Positions 18,437 through 26,638 of a stretch of 33,342 bases of DNA are shown in pieces. The DNA is from Bifidobacterium breve (GTDB lineage: Bacteria; Actinomycetota; Actinomycetes; Nanopelagicales; Nanopelagicaceae), in assembly GCA_945866305.1 (NCBI GenBank), contig CAMBGS010000010.1:1-33342 (forward strand), in the 5' to 3' direction. The notes under the pieces are model-generated. The model was given only the letters and a program-made list of their open reading frames with translations, ran no database searches and was not told the DNA's origin. The position numbers and the translations under genes are program-made. The first letter of the stretch is position 1; each line of letters opens with the position of its first letter.

Positions 18437-19900
18437 ATGGCTGACATAGTTCCTACTCGTGGAATTTGGATCGATGGCGTAGAGCGTCCAGGTAGAAGCG
18501 GCAAGAAATATGACGTTGTAAACCCATACAACGGTTTAACTCTTGCAGTAATGGAGATGGCTTCGCGCCAAGATGCAGAAGATGCGATTGTCAGCGCCCA
18601 AGCTGCATTTAAAAACCACCTTCGTAATATGCCCACGTTCGAAAGAGCTGGGATATTGCGTCGCACCGCAGATGAGATTAGGAAAGGCTCCAAGGAGCTG
18701 ATCGAGATCGTAGTGGCTGAAGCAGGTAAGCCGATTCGCGATGTCACGCGAGAAATTGGCCGTGCATCAACTCTCTTAGATCTAGCGGCAGATTATGCAA
18801 TGGTGCAACAAGGACAAGTCCCTCCAATGGACATCGTCGAAAGTGGTGTAAATCGAACTGGAATGGCTATCAAGGTTCCTGTTGGAATCATTGTCGCGAT
18901 AGTTCCATCTAATTCGCCTGTAAACCTGACGGTTAACAAAGTGGGGCCGGCAATCGCTGCAGGAAATGCAGTAATTATCAAGCCTTCTGATCAAACTCCA
19001 CTGTCTGCACTTTGGCTTGCTGCTGCTTTTAAGCGCGCAGGATTGCCTGATGGTGCAATCAATGTGGTTATCGGAGAAGTTGATGAGGCCATTGAGCCAC
19101 TAGTACGTGATCAACGCGTTCGCATGGTGAGCATTACGGGTGGTGTTCCTGCAGGTTTAGCTGTTATCAAAGCTGCCGGAATAAAGAAGGTAGTTCTCGA
19201 ACTTGGCTCAAGTGCCGCAAATGTGGTTCGAGCTGATGCTGATGTTAAAGCTGCAGCTAAAACACTAGCAACTTCTTCTTATCTCTCATCAGGCCAAGCC
19301 TGTATTTCTGCACAACGAATCTTTGTTCACGAATCAATTAAAGATGAGTTTGTTAAAGAATTTATCGTTGCAGCTGAAGCGATGAAAATTGGAGACCCGA
19401 TGGATCCAGCGGTTGAAATTGGACCAATGGTTTCGCAAGTTCAAGCCCAGCGAGTATTAGGCTGGATTGAAGAAGCTAAATCAGCTGGCGCAAAAGTTCT
19501 AATGGGTGGTGAGTCGATTCAAAGAACCATTAAACCAACTTTGCTATCTGATGTTCCTGATTCGGTAACACTTGCCAATAGCGAGGCTTTTTCACCAATT
19601 GCAGTACTACAGACTTTTACCGAAGATGATGATGTAATTGACCGCGTTAATTCATCAATTTTTGGCCTTCAAGCTGGCGTATTTACCAACGATCTAAAAG
19701 CAGCATTTAGATTTGGAAAAGATATAGATGCTGGCGCTGTATGGATCAATGACTCTTCACGATACAGACAGGATAACTATCCATTCGGCGGCATGAAATA
19801 CAGCGGCATTGGCCGTGAAGGTGTTCAGTATGCGATTGAAGAAATGACTGAATGGAAGTTCATTGGTTTCAAGCTAGGTCCTTCTGTCGGTATTTTGTAG
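18437..19900 (+). CDS. NAD(P)-dependent aldehyde dehydrogenase
   Basis: The 487-residue ALDH-superfamily protein has all key residues. Asn is present in VPSNSPVN, general base Glu255 in VVLELGSS and nucleophile Cys289 in SSGQACISAQR; the 34-residue Glu-Cys spacing is standard. The C-terminal segment PFGGMKYSGIGREG is conserved. It oxidises an aldehyde to the acid. The glyceraldehyde-3-phosphate or lactaldehyde dehydrogenase-like branch (no CoA motif) is the nearest by eye. It lies 13 bases after the ThDP enzyme with GAGAGG before the ATG, so the two likely act in sequence. Confidence 0.92.
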   Translation: MADIVPTRGIWIDGVERPGRSGKKYDVVNPYNGLTLAVMEMASRQDAEDAIVSAQAAFKNHLRNMPTFERAGILRRTADEIRKGSKELIEIVVAEAGKPIRDVTREIGRASTLLDLAADYAMVQQGQVPPMDIVESGVNRTGMAIKVPVGIIVAIVPSNSPVNLTVNKVGPAIAAGNAVIIKPSDQTPLSALWLAAAFKRAGLPDGAINVVIGEVDEAIEPLVRDQRVRMVSITGGVPAGLAVIKAAGIKKVVLELGSSAANVVRADADVKAAAKTLATSSYLSSGQACISAQRIFVHESIKDEFVKEFIVAAEAMKIGDPMDPAVEIGPMVSQVQAQRVLGWIEEAKSAGAKVLMGGESIQRTIKPTLLSDVPDSVTLANSEAFSPIAVLQTFTEDDDVIDRVNSSIFGLQAGVFTNDLKAAFRFGKDIDAGAVWINDSSRYRQDNYPFGGMKYSGIGREGVQYAIEEMTEWKFIGFKLGPSVGIL

Positions 19901-19927
19901 GCTTTTTAGAGATTATAAGGAGAGAAA

Positions 19928-20284
19928 ATGGGCGTCGTAGACAGCAGAGAACTACCCTGGAATGAGCCACCTGGCCACTTCGGAGGCTTTTCTAAATTCC
20001 TAGTTAATGAGGAATTTCAAGGGAGCAAGTATTTTGATTTCCGAATTTCTCGATATCCCATTAAAGGGCTAGTTGCAGAACACGTACATGAAGTTGCTGA
20101 GCAAATTTTCTATTTCATTTCAGGAACTGCAGTAGCGACTTACGGTGAAGAAAGATTTGTGGTGACCAAGGGGTTCACGATGTTTGTTCCTCCAGGGGTA
20201 AAACATTCTGTGGAAAATACTGGAGATGAAGATTTGGTCTTTATAGTTACAACTTCTCCTCCTAACGATATAGCTCGTAACTGA
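19928..20284 (+). CDS. Small cupin-domain protein
   Basis: The 118-residue single-domain cupin has motif 1 around HVHEVAEQIFYFISG, with ligands His52, His54 and Glu58. Motif 2 around PPGVKHSVENTG supplies His93. All four metal ligands are kept. Stand-alone cupins of this size serve as isomerases, dioxygenases or ligand-binding proteins, so no reaction is assigned. An AAGGAGA site lies before the ATG, and the gene sits between the aldehyde dehydrogenase and the flavoprotein. It may handle an enol or keto intermediate of the pathway, which is inference from position. Confidence 0.8.
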   Translation: MGVVDSRELPWNEPPGHFGGFSKFLVNEEFQGSKYFDFRISRYPIKGLVAEHVHEVAEQIFYFISGTAVATYGEERFVVTKGFTMFVPPGVKHSVENTGDEDLVFIVTTSPPNDIARN

Positions 20285-20319
20285 GTTACTAGAATCAACT
20301 TTGATATTAGGAGTGTTTA

Positions 20320-21795
20320 GTGACTCAACTTGATGCAGAAGTAATCATCGTCGGATCTGGAAATGCAGCCTTGTGTGCAGCGATAGCGGCGCGCGAAAAG
20401 GGAGCCGATGTTCTTGTCGTTGAGAAGTCATTAAAGAAACAACAAGGCGGAAACTCTTATTTTTCAGGTGGTTGGATGAGATTTACCTTTGAATCAGCAC
20501 AGGACTTAGGTGAAGATTTACCAGAACTTGCAATTGATGGTAAACAAGATTTTGACGTCATTCCCTACACAACTTCAAATTATTATGATGAAATGGCAGA
20601 GATTACAGAATATCGAGCAGACCCATCCTTAACGCTTTTGATGGTGAATAAATCAAAAGAAACTATCAAGTGGATGCATGACAAGGGCGTTAGATTTAAT
20701 TGGACCTTTGGACGCCAAAATGTAAAAGTAAATGGCCGGTATCAGGTGAGCGGTGGCAATATTGCGGTTTCTGGCGGTGGTGCAGGTCTAATCGAAAAAC
20801 TTGTTGATGCAGCAGAATCGATTGGCGTTCGATTTATCTACGAAACCCGCGCCGTTGCCTTACTTGGTGAGCCCGGCCATAAAGTAAGAGGGATTCGTGC
20901 CATAAAATCTAATGGCGAGCTAATCGAATTGAATTCAAAGTCGGTAATCCTTGCATCTGGAGGTTTTGGAGCTAGTGCAGAGAAGAGAGCAAGATTTCTT
21001 GGTCCAGGATGGGATCTTGCAAAAGTTCGCGGCACCACTTCTAATATTGGCGATGGGATAGATATGGCCCTTCTATTCGGAGCGCAATCCTTCGGCCATT
21101 GGAGCGGCGCCCATGCTGTTTGTTGGGATGCCACGTCTCCAAAAAGTGGTGATCGAAATAGCGGTAATGAATTTTCAAGGAATTCAACCCCACTAGGGAT
21201 TCTGGTAAACAAAAACGCAGAGAGATTCTTAGATGAGGGACTAGATTTCGGCTATAACACTTATGGAAAGTTTGGAAGCAACATAATTTCCCAACCTGGC
21301 TCTATTGCATACCAAATTTTTGATTCGCAAGTCCTGGATTTTCTAGACCCTAATTACAGTGGAAGAATGGTTTCAAAAGTTGTTGCAAATTCAATTGAAG
21401 AACTTGGTGAAAAGTTGGGAATTGATGGGAAGGTGCTCAAACTTACTGTAGAAAAATATAATTCGGCTATAGATTTAAAGACAAATTTCAACCCTAATGC
21501 TCTAGATGGCAAGGGAACAAATAATCTAAATCCTGCAAAATCTAATTGGGCTAACCCAATTACACAGGCACCATTTTATGGTTTTACTGTGACCGCAGGA
21601 TTAACATTTACATTCGGGGGTGTCCGCGTTGATGAGTCTGCACGAGTTCTCGGAAGTGATGAAAAACCAATCGCTGGCTTATATGCTGCTGGTGAAATGT
21701 TAGGCGGAATTTTTTATTACACATCACCTTCTGGTGGCGGCCTAATGGCAGGTTCTGTATATGGACGACTTGCTGGAGAACATGCGGCATCTTAG
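20320..21795 (+). CDS. FAD-dependent tricarballylate dehydrogenase/fumarate reductase-like flavoprotein
   Basis: The 491-residue flavoprotein opens with the Rossmann FAD motif (VIIVGSGNAALCAAIAA, GxGxxA at 12-17). A GGNSYFSGG segment follows, as in TcuA (tricarballylate dehydrogenase), where GGNS is followed by substrate-loop residues. The C-terminus has the second FAD contact, GLYAAGEMLGG then SPSGGGLMAG. The family (FAD_binding_2) introduces or reduces C=C bonds next to carboxylates or ketones. TcuA makes cis-aconitate from tricarballylate, a product related to PrpF substrates, which fits the PrpF gene upstream. No TcuB-like Fe-S/heme partner is in the window. The GTG start has TAGGAG 6 bases upstream. 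Confidence 0.82.
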   Translation: MTQLDAEVIIVGSGNAALCAAIAAREKGADVLVVEKSLKKQQGGNSYFSGGWMRFTFESAQDLGEDLPELAIDGKQDFDVIPYTTSNYYDEMAEITEYRADPSLTLLMVNKSKETIKWMHDKGVRFNWTFGRQNVKVNGRYQVSGGNIAVSGGGAGLIEKLVDAAESIGVRFIYETRAVALLGEPGHKVRGIRAIKSNGELIELNSKSVILASGGFGASAEKRARFLGPGWDLAKVRGTTSNIGDGIDMALLFGAQSFGHWSGAHAVCWDATSPKSGDRNSGNEFSRNSTPLGILVNKNAERFLDEGLDFGYNTYGKFGSNIISQPGSIAYQIFDSQVLDFLDPNYSGRMVSKVVANSIEELGEKLGIDGKVLKLTVEKYNSAIDLKTNFNPNALDGKGTNNLNPAKSNWANPITQAPFYGFTVTAGLTFTFGGVRVDESARVLGSDEKPIAGLYAAGEMLGGIFYYTSPSGGGLMAGSVYGRLAGEHAAS

Positions 21796-21823
21796 GGATA
21801 CAACCCGTGAATTCTGATCATTG

Positions 21824-23023
21824 ATGAAATCAAAGACATTTTCGAAATCTAAAGTTTTACTTTTTCACGCAGCATTTCTACAAATTTCTTCATATATCGC
21901 CCGCCCGGCTGCAATTTATAAGGCGATTGAGCTTGATATTAATCCTGCCTATATCGGAGCAATGGCAATCAGTTTTTCAATTCTTCCACTCCTACTCTCA
22001 GTCTTTGTGGGTAGAGCATCAGATAATGGTCACAATTCAAAAGTCTTGCTCAGTGGCTCAATCTTGATGATTCTGGTTGGAGTCGGTCTCTTATCGCTCT
22101 CAAATTCAATCATTTGGCTACAGGTTTGGATTCTTGCTCTAGGACTAGGTCACGTAATGCTTGTCGTGGGCCAGCAGAGTCAAATTGCCGCCCTTGGGAA
22201 ATCAGATTTGGACAACGCATTTGGAATGTACACATTTGCTGGCTCGATCGGGCAGTCAATCGGGCCGGCTTTATTGTTAGTAGCTGGCGGAAGTAATTTA
22301 ATTCCTGATACGCAGATGCTTTTCTTTTTATATTTGATAAGCACGATCATACTTTTACTACTCACGCTCCCTCTTTCGCGCGATTTTGATATCAAGAAAG
22401 AACTCAAATCTAAGCCGCAAGAAAAATTACTGCAAAGTTTAAAAAATGTTGATAAAGAGTCAAAACCAATTTTGGCAACTGCGATGCTAGTGAGTTTAAT
22501 TGTGATTGGTAACGTTGATGTTATTACGATTTACCTACCTGTTTTAGGCGTTGAAAGAGGAATTTCTGCTTCAATCATTGGGGTACTTCTTAGTTTGCGA
22601 GCACTTTCATCAATGACTTCAAGGTTTTATCTCGGCAAACTTTCAAAAATGTATGGTCGGAAACAATTAATCGTAATTTCAACAGCGCTGGCTGGAATAT
22701 TTCTGGCAGCCATTGCCATGGATTCACCGATCGCCATTCTAGGAGTACTCGTAATTCTCTTTGGATTTACAATTGGAATAGGACAGCCTCTCACTATGAC
22801 AATGATAATTTTGTCAGTCCCACCTGCAACGGCAAATACTTGGCTAGCGCTGCGATTAAGTGCAAATAGAATTGGGCAAACAGCAATCCCTGCCACTGTA
22901 GGGCTGACAGCATTAGCCTTAGGAACCTCTGGAGTATTTGGAGTATCAGGCGTATTGTTATTAGGTATTGCCGCACTAACTTCCAAACTTTTGCCTAAGA
23001 AGCATTCATCTTTGTTGGATTAA
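21824..23023 (+). CDS. MFS transporter within the catabolic island
   Basis: The 399-residue protein has about 12 hydrophobic helices in the MFS_1 pattern, with a short charged central loop (SRDFDIKKELKSK and following). A motif-A-like YLGKLSKMYGRKQ lies between helices 8 and 9. It starts at ATG 21824 or at the adjacent TTG 21821; neither has a clear ribosome-binding site, so it may rely on the flavoprotein gene ending 28 bases upstream. It may export a product or import an alternative substrate. The family is sure; direction and substrate are unknown. Confidence 0.8.
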   Translation: MKSKTFSKSKVLLFHAAFLQISSYIARPAAIYKAIELDINPAYIGAMAISFSILPLLLSVFVGRASDNGHNSKVLLSGSILMILVGVGLLSLSNSIIWLQVWILALGLGHVMLVVGQQSQIAALGKSDLDNAFGMYTFAGSIGQSIGPALLLVAGGSNLIPDTQMLFFLYLISTIILLLLTLPLSRDFDIKKELKSKPQEKLLQSLKNVDKESKPILATAMLVSLIVIGNVDVITIYLPVLGVERGISASIIGVLLSLRALSSMTSRFYLGKLSKMYGRKQLIVISTALAGIFLAAIAMDSPIAILGVLVILFGFTIGIGQPLTMTMIILSVPPATANTWLALRLSANRIGQTAIPATVGLTALALGTSGVFGVSGVLLLGIAALTSKLLPKKHSSLLD

Positions 23024-23036
23024 AGGAGAAGTCACG

Positions 23037-23720
23037 ATGGGTAAAGATATTGAGTTCGACTTCAATGGAGTCACTGGTTCGGGTTACTTGGCTCTTCCTA
23101 AACAAGCGGGCGCTAAGCCAGTAATTGTCATTCAAGAATGGTGGGGACTAGTTCCTCATATTAAGGATGTTGTGGATCGGCTGGCATCTCAAGGATTTGC
23201 TGCATTCGCACCCGACCTCTATCACGGTCAAGTAGCGAAAGAACCAGACACCGCCAGGAAGTTGCTGATGGAGTTAGAACTTGATGAAGCAGCTCAAGAG
23301 TTAACTGCAGCCGCGAAATACTTATTAGAGTTAACTGAAGTTGATTCGAAATCAGTTGGGACTTTGGGTTTTTGCATGGGCGGAGCGCTGGCTATTTGGA
23401 GTGCAACTATTTGTGAGGATATTTCAACTGCTGTTGGTTATTACCCGGGGCAGTCTTGGGAGCGACATAGCCCGCACTGGGAAAATATGAAGTCGAAGCG
23501 AGTGCAAATACATTGCAGTGAAGGTGACGGTACCTCAAAAGCTAGTGCAATTGTGGAAGCTGTCTCCCAAATTAATTCGGCCGGAGGAACCGCTGAGGCT
23601 TTTGACTACCCGAGCACACTTCATGCTTTCTTCAATAACGACAGACCAGAAGTATTTAATAAGGAAGCGGCTGAGTTAAGTTGGAATCGAACAATCGAAT
23701 TTTTAAATCGTATTTCTTAA
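23037..23720 (+). CDS. Dienelactone hydrolase family protein
   Basis: The 227-residue alpha/beta hydrolase is close to the usual length of carboxymethylenebutenolidase. The Cys-Asp-His triad is visible: Cys113 in LGFCMGGA, Asp164 in SEGDGT and His196 in STLHAFFNN. Glu34 in QEWWGL matches the Glu that activates the Cys in this family. It hydrolyses lactones or esters; dienelactone to maleylacetate is the textbook reaction, but the family is broad. AAGGAG precedes the ATG, and the gene closes the island operon. It converges on greA with 8 bases between stops. Confidence 0.9.
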   Translation: MGKDIEFDFNGVTGSGYLALPKQAGAKPVIVIQEWWGLVPHIKDVVDRLASQGFAAFAPDLYHGQVAKEPDTARKLLMELELDEAAQELTAAAKYLLELTEVDSKSVGTLGFCMGGALAIWSATICEDISTAVGYYPGQSWERHSPHWENMKSKRVQIHCSEGDGTSKASAIVEAVSQINSAGGTAEAFDYPSTLHAFFNNDRPEVFNKEAAELSWNRTIEFLNRIS

Positions 23721-23728
23721 AGATTTAA

Positions 23729-24205
23729 TCAGTAACTAGTTGCTGCTTTAATTTCGACTTTGATCTCTTTGCCATTTGGTGCGGTGTAAGAAACTGTCTC
23801 ACCGATCTTTGCGCCCATTACGGCAGCACCAAGTGGAGATTTTTCGCTGTAAACACTTAGATCACCTGATGCGATCTCGCGTGAACCAAGTAAGAATTTC
23901 TCTTCATCTCCAGCAATGATTGCGGTGATCACCATTCCGGGTCCGACCACTCCATCAGCAGATGCGGGGGGAGTTCCGATATGCGCGTTCTCAAGCATCT
24001 GCTTTAACTGGCGGATGCGCGCTTCCATCTTCCCTTGTTCATCGCGGGCAGCGTGATAGCCGCCGTTCTCTTTTAAATCACCTTCGGCACGCGCCGCTTC
24101 AATCTTTGCAGTGATCTCCTTACGGCCATCACTTTCAAGGTGTGCGAGTTCGCCGCGCAAACGATCAGCAGCTTCTTGGGTTAGCCAAGTTTGTGGGGTA
24201 CTCAT
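23729..24205 (-). CDS. greA: Transcription elongation factor GreA
   Basis: The 158-residue protein has an N-terminal coiled-coil of about 75 residues with the acidic tip ARAEGDLKENGGYHAARDEQG (the Asp and Glu that enter the polymerase channel). A C-terminal FKBP-like domain follows, ending SPLGAAVMGAKIGETVSY. GreA stimulates transcript cleavage in backtracked RNA polymerase. I start it at ATG 24205 (MSTPQTWLTQ), the normal actinobacterial N-terminus, rather than at a TTG three codons upstream. It lies downstream of the DUF4307 gene in the same direction, as in mycobacteria. Confidence 0.95.
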   Translation of the reverse strand: MSTPQTWLTQEAADRLRGELAHLESDGRKEITAKIEAARAEGDLKENGGYHAARDEQGKMEARIRQLKQMLENAHIGTPPASADGVVGPGMVITAIIAGDEEKFLLGSREIASGDLSVYSEKSPLGAAVMGAKIGETVSYTAPNGKEIKVEIKAATSY

Positions 24206-24229
24206 AAGGTGCAACGGTATACGAAGTAA

Positions 24230-24607
24230 TTATTTGGCGCGACAACGCACAATTGCTGCGGTAACCGGGGTAGATCGTGCGGGAATCGCAGTGGTTTGCT
24301 CGCTGTAGGCAGTGCCGGCAGGGATGGTGTCATCAATCTGTCCGATCACATTTTTATCGAGATCGCGCGCCGTCAAAGTGCAGATCACAATTTGATTTGA
24401 ATCTGTGCGATCAATTCTGTAGCGGATTGAAATTTCTCTTTCTGCGGTGACGTTAAATGAAATTACTTCGCTGCGAATTGCTGGATCGGAATGATGCAAG
24501 GCCGCCCAAATCAGCCAACCTCCACCAATTACGGCAAAAGCGATCGCAGGTGTGATCCAACCTTTGGTTGAGCGCACGCCATAGCGGTCATTGAAATCTA
24601 AATCCAT
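24230..24607 (-). CDS. DUF4307 domain membrane protein
   Basis: The 125-residue protein has one N-terminal membrane helix (about residues 16-34, after DFNDRYG) and an external beta-rich domain with two Cys residues. The RYGVR-type start plus single helix and the position beside greA match the actinobacterial DUF4307 family, whose function is unknown. I choose ATG 24607 over an in-frame start 17 codons upstream, because an extended -10 (TGCCATAAT on the minus strand) ends 6 bases before it, which is leaderless geometry. It is divergent from a small membrane-protein gene starting 14 bases away. Confidence 0.85.
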   Translation of the reverse strand: MDLDFNDRYGVRSTKGWITPAIAFAVIGGGWLIWAALHHSDPAIRSEVISFNVTAEREISIRYRIDRTDSNQIVICTLTARDLDKNVIGQIDDTIPAGTAYSEQTTAIPARSTPVTAAIVRCRAK

Positions 24608-24621
24608 GGCAAGATTATGGC
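24608..24621. promoter_or_regulatory. Fourteen-base divergent start region with extended -10 for DUF4307
   Basis: Reading the minus strand, TG-C-CATAAT (extended -10, CATAAT at 24619-24614) is followed by six bases and the DUF4307 ATG, so its mRNA is probably leaderless. The plus-strand ATG at 24622 starts within the same element, with no Shine-Dalgarno sequence. I see no clear plus-strand -10 box. Confidence 0.5.
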
Positions 24622-24765
24622 ATGCAAACAGAATTTGATATGGGTTGGGCTGGATCACTCACGGTTCTCACTCTCTGCATCACTGTTGCACTTTTGTTGC
24701 GCAATTTCTATAAGCGCTACAACCGAATGAACGCTCGCAATAATGAAAACCAGAGCGATAATTAA
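24622..24765 (+). CDS. Small single-helix membrane protein (47 aa)
   Basis: A short frame begins MQTEFDMGWAG, continues with about 16 hydrophobic residues (SLTVLTLCITVALLL) and ends in a basic/Asn-rich tail (RNFYKRYNRM onward). That is an N-out single-pass layout. It overlaps the start of the SURF1-family gene by 23 bases, so translation is probably coupled. In mycobacteria a small membrane-protein gene follows mca at the equivalent place (Rv1083 as I remember), and this may be its shortened counterpart. No ribosome-binding site is seen. Function unknown. Confidence 0.5.
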   Translation: MQTEFDMGWAGSLTVLTLCITVALLLRNFYKRYNRMNARNNENQSDN

Positions 24766-25459
24766 AAAGCTTCTCCAAGGACTTCTTGTTCTTGTTCTTG
24801 TATTGGCCCTGGTTGGTCTTGGCAAATGGCAGCTTGATCGCGCCGCGATCGTAAAAGAGAGTAACGCCGCAGCAAAAATAGTTGATCCCAACGTCTACGC
24901 TTTAAATGAATTGGCTACGCCCGCGCTGCCTCTTGATTCGAGAAATGTGAATAAACAAGTTTCTGTCAGCGGTTTTTATATCGCTAATTTTAAAGCTCCA
25001 CGGCAGAGCGATAGAAATGGCAAAGTCAGCGATTGGGAAGTAGCTCTTTTACAGGTTGATGGCCTAACTCCGCCTTCTGGGATATTGGTTGTACGTGGAC
25101 TTTGGCAAGATCGATTGTTAAATCCTGAAGTTGCGATGTCCACCAAGATCTCGCTGGTGGGAACTTTGCAGCCACATCAAAATGATGATCGCGCAGATAA
25201 TCAACCAGGGGTTATCTCGCGTCTTGATAGCAGCGTTATTGTCGGGCTGGTAGATCTGCAGTTATACGACGGATTTATCGCTACTAAATCAGAGCGCACT
25301 CGCAATGGTGAGTTACTGCGCGAAAGAGTTGTTCCTCCGACTCCAGTTTCACGAATCGCTGGGTATTACTGGCAACATATTTCCTACGTTGCGATCTGGT
25401 GGCTCATGGCTGCGATTGTTCTTTACCTTCCGTTCTATCGCCGTAGGATTGCCTCATGA
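24743..25459 (+). CDS. SURF1 family protein (cytochrome oxidase assembly)
   Basis: The 238-residue protein has the SURF1 layout: an N-terminal helix (about residues 9-27) followed at once by the family motif LGKWQLDRA. An external domain with VSVSGFY-like and LVVRGLW strands follows, and a C-terminal helix (about 212-232) preceded by YYWQHISY. SURF1 helps insert heme a into aa3-type cytochrome oxidase, and actinobacterial members are common. The ATG lies inside the small membrane-protein gene, and the stop overlaps the DUF3817 gene by 4 bases. No oxidase genes are in the window. Confidence 0.88.
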   Translation: MKTRAIIKKLLQGLLVLVLVLALVGLGKWQLDRAAIVKESNAAAKIVDPNVYALNELATPALPLDSRNVNKQVSVSGFYIANFKAPRQSDRNGKVSDWEVALLQVDGLTPPSGILVVRGLWQDRLLNPEVAMSTKISLVGTLQPHQNDDRADNQPGVISRLDSSVIVGLVDLQLYDGFIATKSERTRNGELLRERVVPPTPVSRIAGYYWQHISYVAIWWLMAAIVLYLPFYRRRIAS

Positions 25460-25755
25460 CCGGTGCCGTAAAGAGATTTCGAGTAATGGCGTTAACCGCC
25501 GGAGTAATGTCACTGCTTTTATGGTTTGTTGATCTGCCAGTGGCCTACCTCCTTAATAATGAAGATTGGAAGAGCAAGGTCGCCTGGATTCCTTTTGTCC
25601 ACGGCTGGGTATATGCCGTTTATCTTTTGACTGCGCTGCAATTTTCGGTCAAAGCGCGCTGGGAACTCCGTCGCGTAATCTGGTTGGCGCTAGCCGGGAC
25701 TCTGCCGATCGCTTCATTTATTGCGGAACGCAAAATTGTTAAGACCTATTCGTAA
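25456..25755 (+). CDS. DUF3817 domain integral membrane protein
   Basis: The 99-residue protein has three hydrophobic segments and the HGWVYAVYLL motif seen in DUF3817 proteins, which are small actinobacterial membrane proteins often encoded near energy-metabolism genes. The function is unknown. It overlaps the SURF1 gene by ATGA, and its 3' end overlaps the prenyltransferase start by 35 bases, so three genes are translated as a chain. Confidence 0.82.
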   Translation: MTGAVKRFRVMALTAGVMSLLLWFVDLPVAYLLNNEDWKSKVAWIPFVHGWVYAVYLLTALQFSVKARWELRRVIWLALAGTLPIASFIAERKIVKTYS

Positions 25756-26512
25756 CGCAATCAAATCCGCGCTCTACCCATTTTACGAATGGCGCATTGT
25801 TAGTGATCTGGACTTCTCTAAAACTCCCCGTCACGTTGGAGTAATCCTCGATGGCAATCGCCGCTTTGCAAAGGCCAATCCCAGTGAGCTAGATCCAAAA
25901 GGGCATCGTCGTGGGGCGAGCAAAATCGTAGAATTTCTGGGTTGGTGCGATGAAGCCAAAGTTGAAGTTGTTACTTTGTGGTTGCTATCTACTGAAAACT
26001 TTAAGCGCACACCCGAAGAGTTAGATGGTCTGCTGAAAATAATTGGTGAGACCGTGGATGAACTTCACGCAACCGGCAAGTGGAACATCAAAGCGGTAGG
26101 CGCTCTAGATCTGCTGCCACCGTGGTTGAGTGAGAAGTTAGCGAATTTGCCTCCAGTTCACGATGGTGGCGTTGAAGTAAATGTCGCAATTGGTTACGGA
26201 GGCCGCCGCGAAATCGTGGATGCGGTTAGGGGGTACCTACAAGATCAGAGCGCGCACGGTTCTAGTATTGAAAGTGCGGCCAATGAGTTAACTACCGATG
26301 CGATTTCAAAATATTTATACACCGCAGGCCAACCTGATCCAGAATTGTTGATAAGAACATCGGGAGAACAGCGTTTGGGCGGCTTTTTATTGTGGCAGAG
26401 CGCACTTTCTGAGTTCTATTTCTGCGAAGCGTATTGGCCAGATTTTCGTCGCGTAGATTTCTTACGTGCACTTCGCGCATATTCACAGCGCCAACGTCGC
26501 CTTGGCGCATAG
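25721..26512 (+). CDS. uppS: Cis-prenyltransferase (isoprenyl diphosphate synthase, UppS family)
   Basis: The 263-residue protein carries the family signature HVGVILDGNRRFAK with catalytic Asp44. It also has LWLLSTENFKR (region II) and the C-terminal RTSGEQRLGGFLLWQ plus SEFYFCEAYWPDF. It condenses isopentenyl diphosphate in cis to make polyprenyl carriers. The actinobacterial N-terminal extension and the neighbourhood (greA, DUF4307, then phoH) match the paralogue that makes short Z,E-farnesyl diphosphate in M. tuberculosis (Rv1086), so the product may be short-chain. The start is uncertain: TTG 25721 or TTG 25736, both inside the upstream gene. Confidence 0.9.
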   Translation: MRNAKLLRPIRNAIKSALYPFYEWRIVSDLDFSKTPRHVGVILDGNRRFAKANPSELDPKGHRRGASKIVEFLGWCDEAKVEVVTLWLLSTENFKRTPEELDGLLKIIGETVDELHATGKWNIKAVGALDLLPPWLSEKLANLPPVHDGGVEVNVAIGYGGRREIVDAVRGYLQDQSAHGSSIESAANELTTDAISKYLYTAGQPDPELLIRTSGEQRLGGFLLWQSALSEFYFCEAYWPDFRRVDFLRALRAYSQRQRRLGA

Positions 26513-26560
26513 CTTTAACCAATCGTTAACAACTCACTATGGCGTGTCGCACTTAAAAGA

Positions 26561-26637
26561 GGCCAGCCAAGTTCTATCTTTTTCTTGTCAGAAGCAAATC
26601 CCATCGGATAAAACTAAAGAGAATGCGAGAGCTGGCC
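26561..26637 (+). other. Long-range GC inverted repeat ending at the phoH start
   Basis: GGCCAGC (26561-26567) and GCTGGCC (26631-26637) are exact complements 63 bases apart. The right arm ends one base before the TTG start of the PIN-PhoH gene. If transcribed together they could pair and bury the start region. A GAATG-started 11-codon frame (26623-26658) runs over the same start. Confidence 0.35.
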
Positions 26638-26638
26638 A

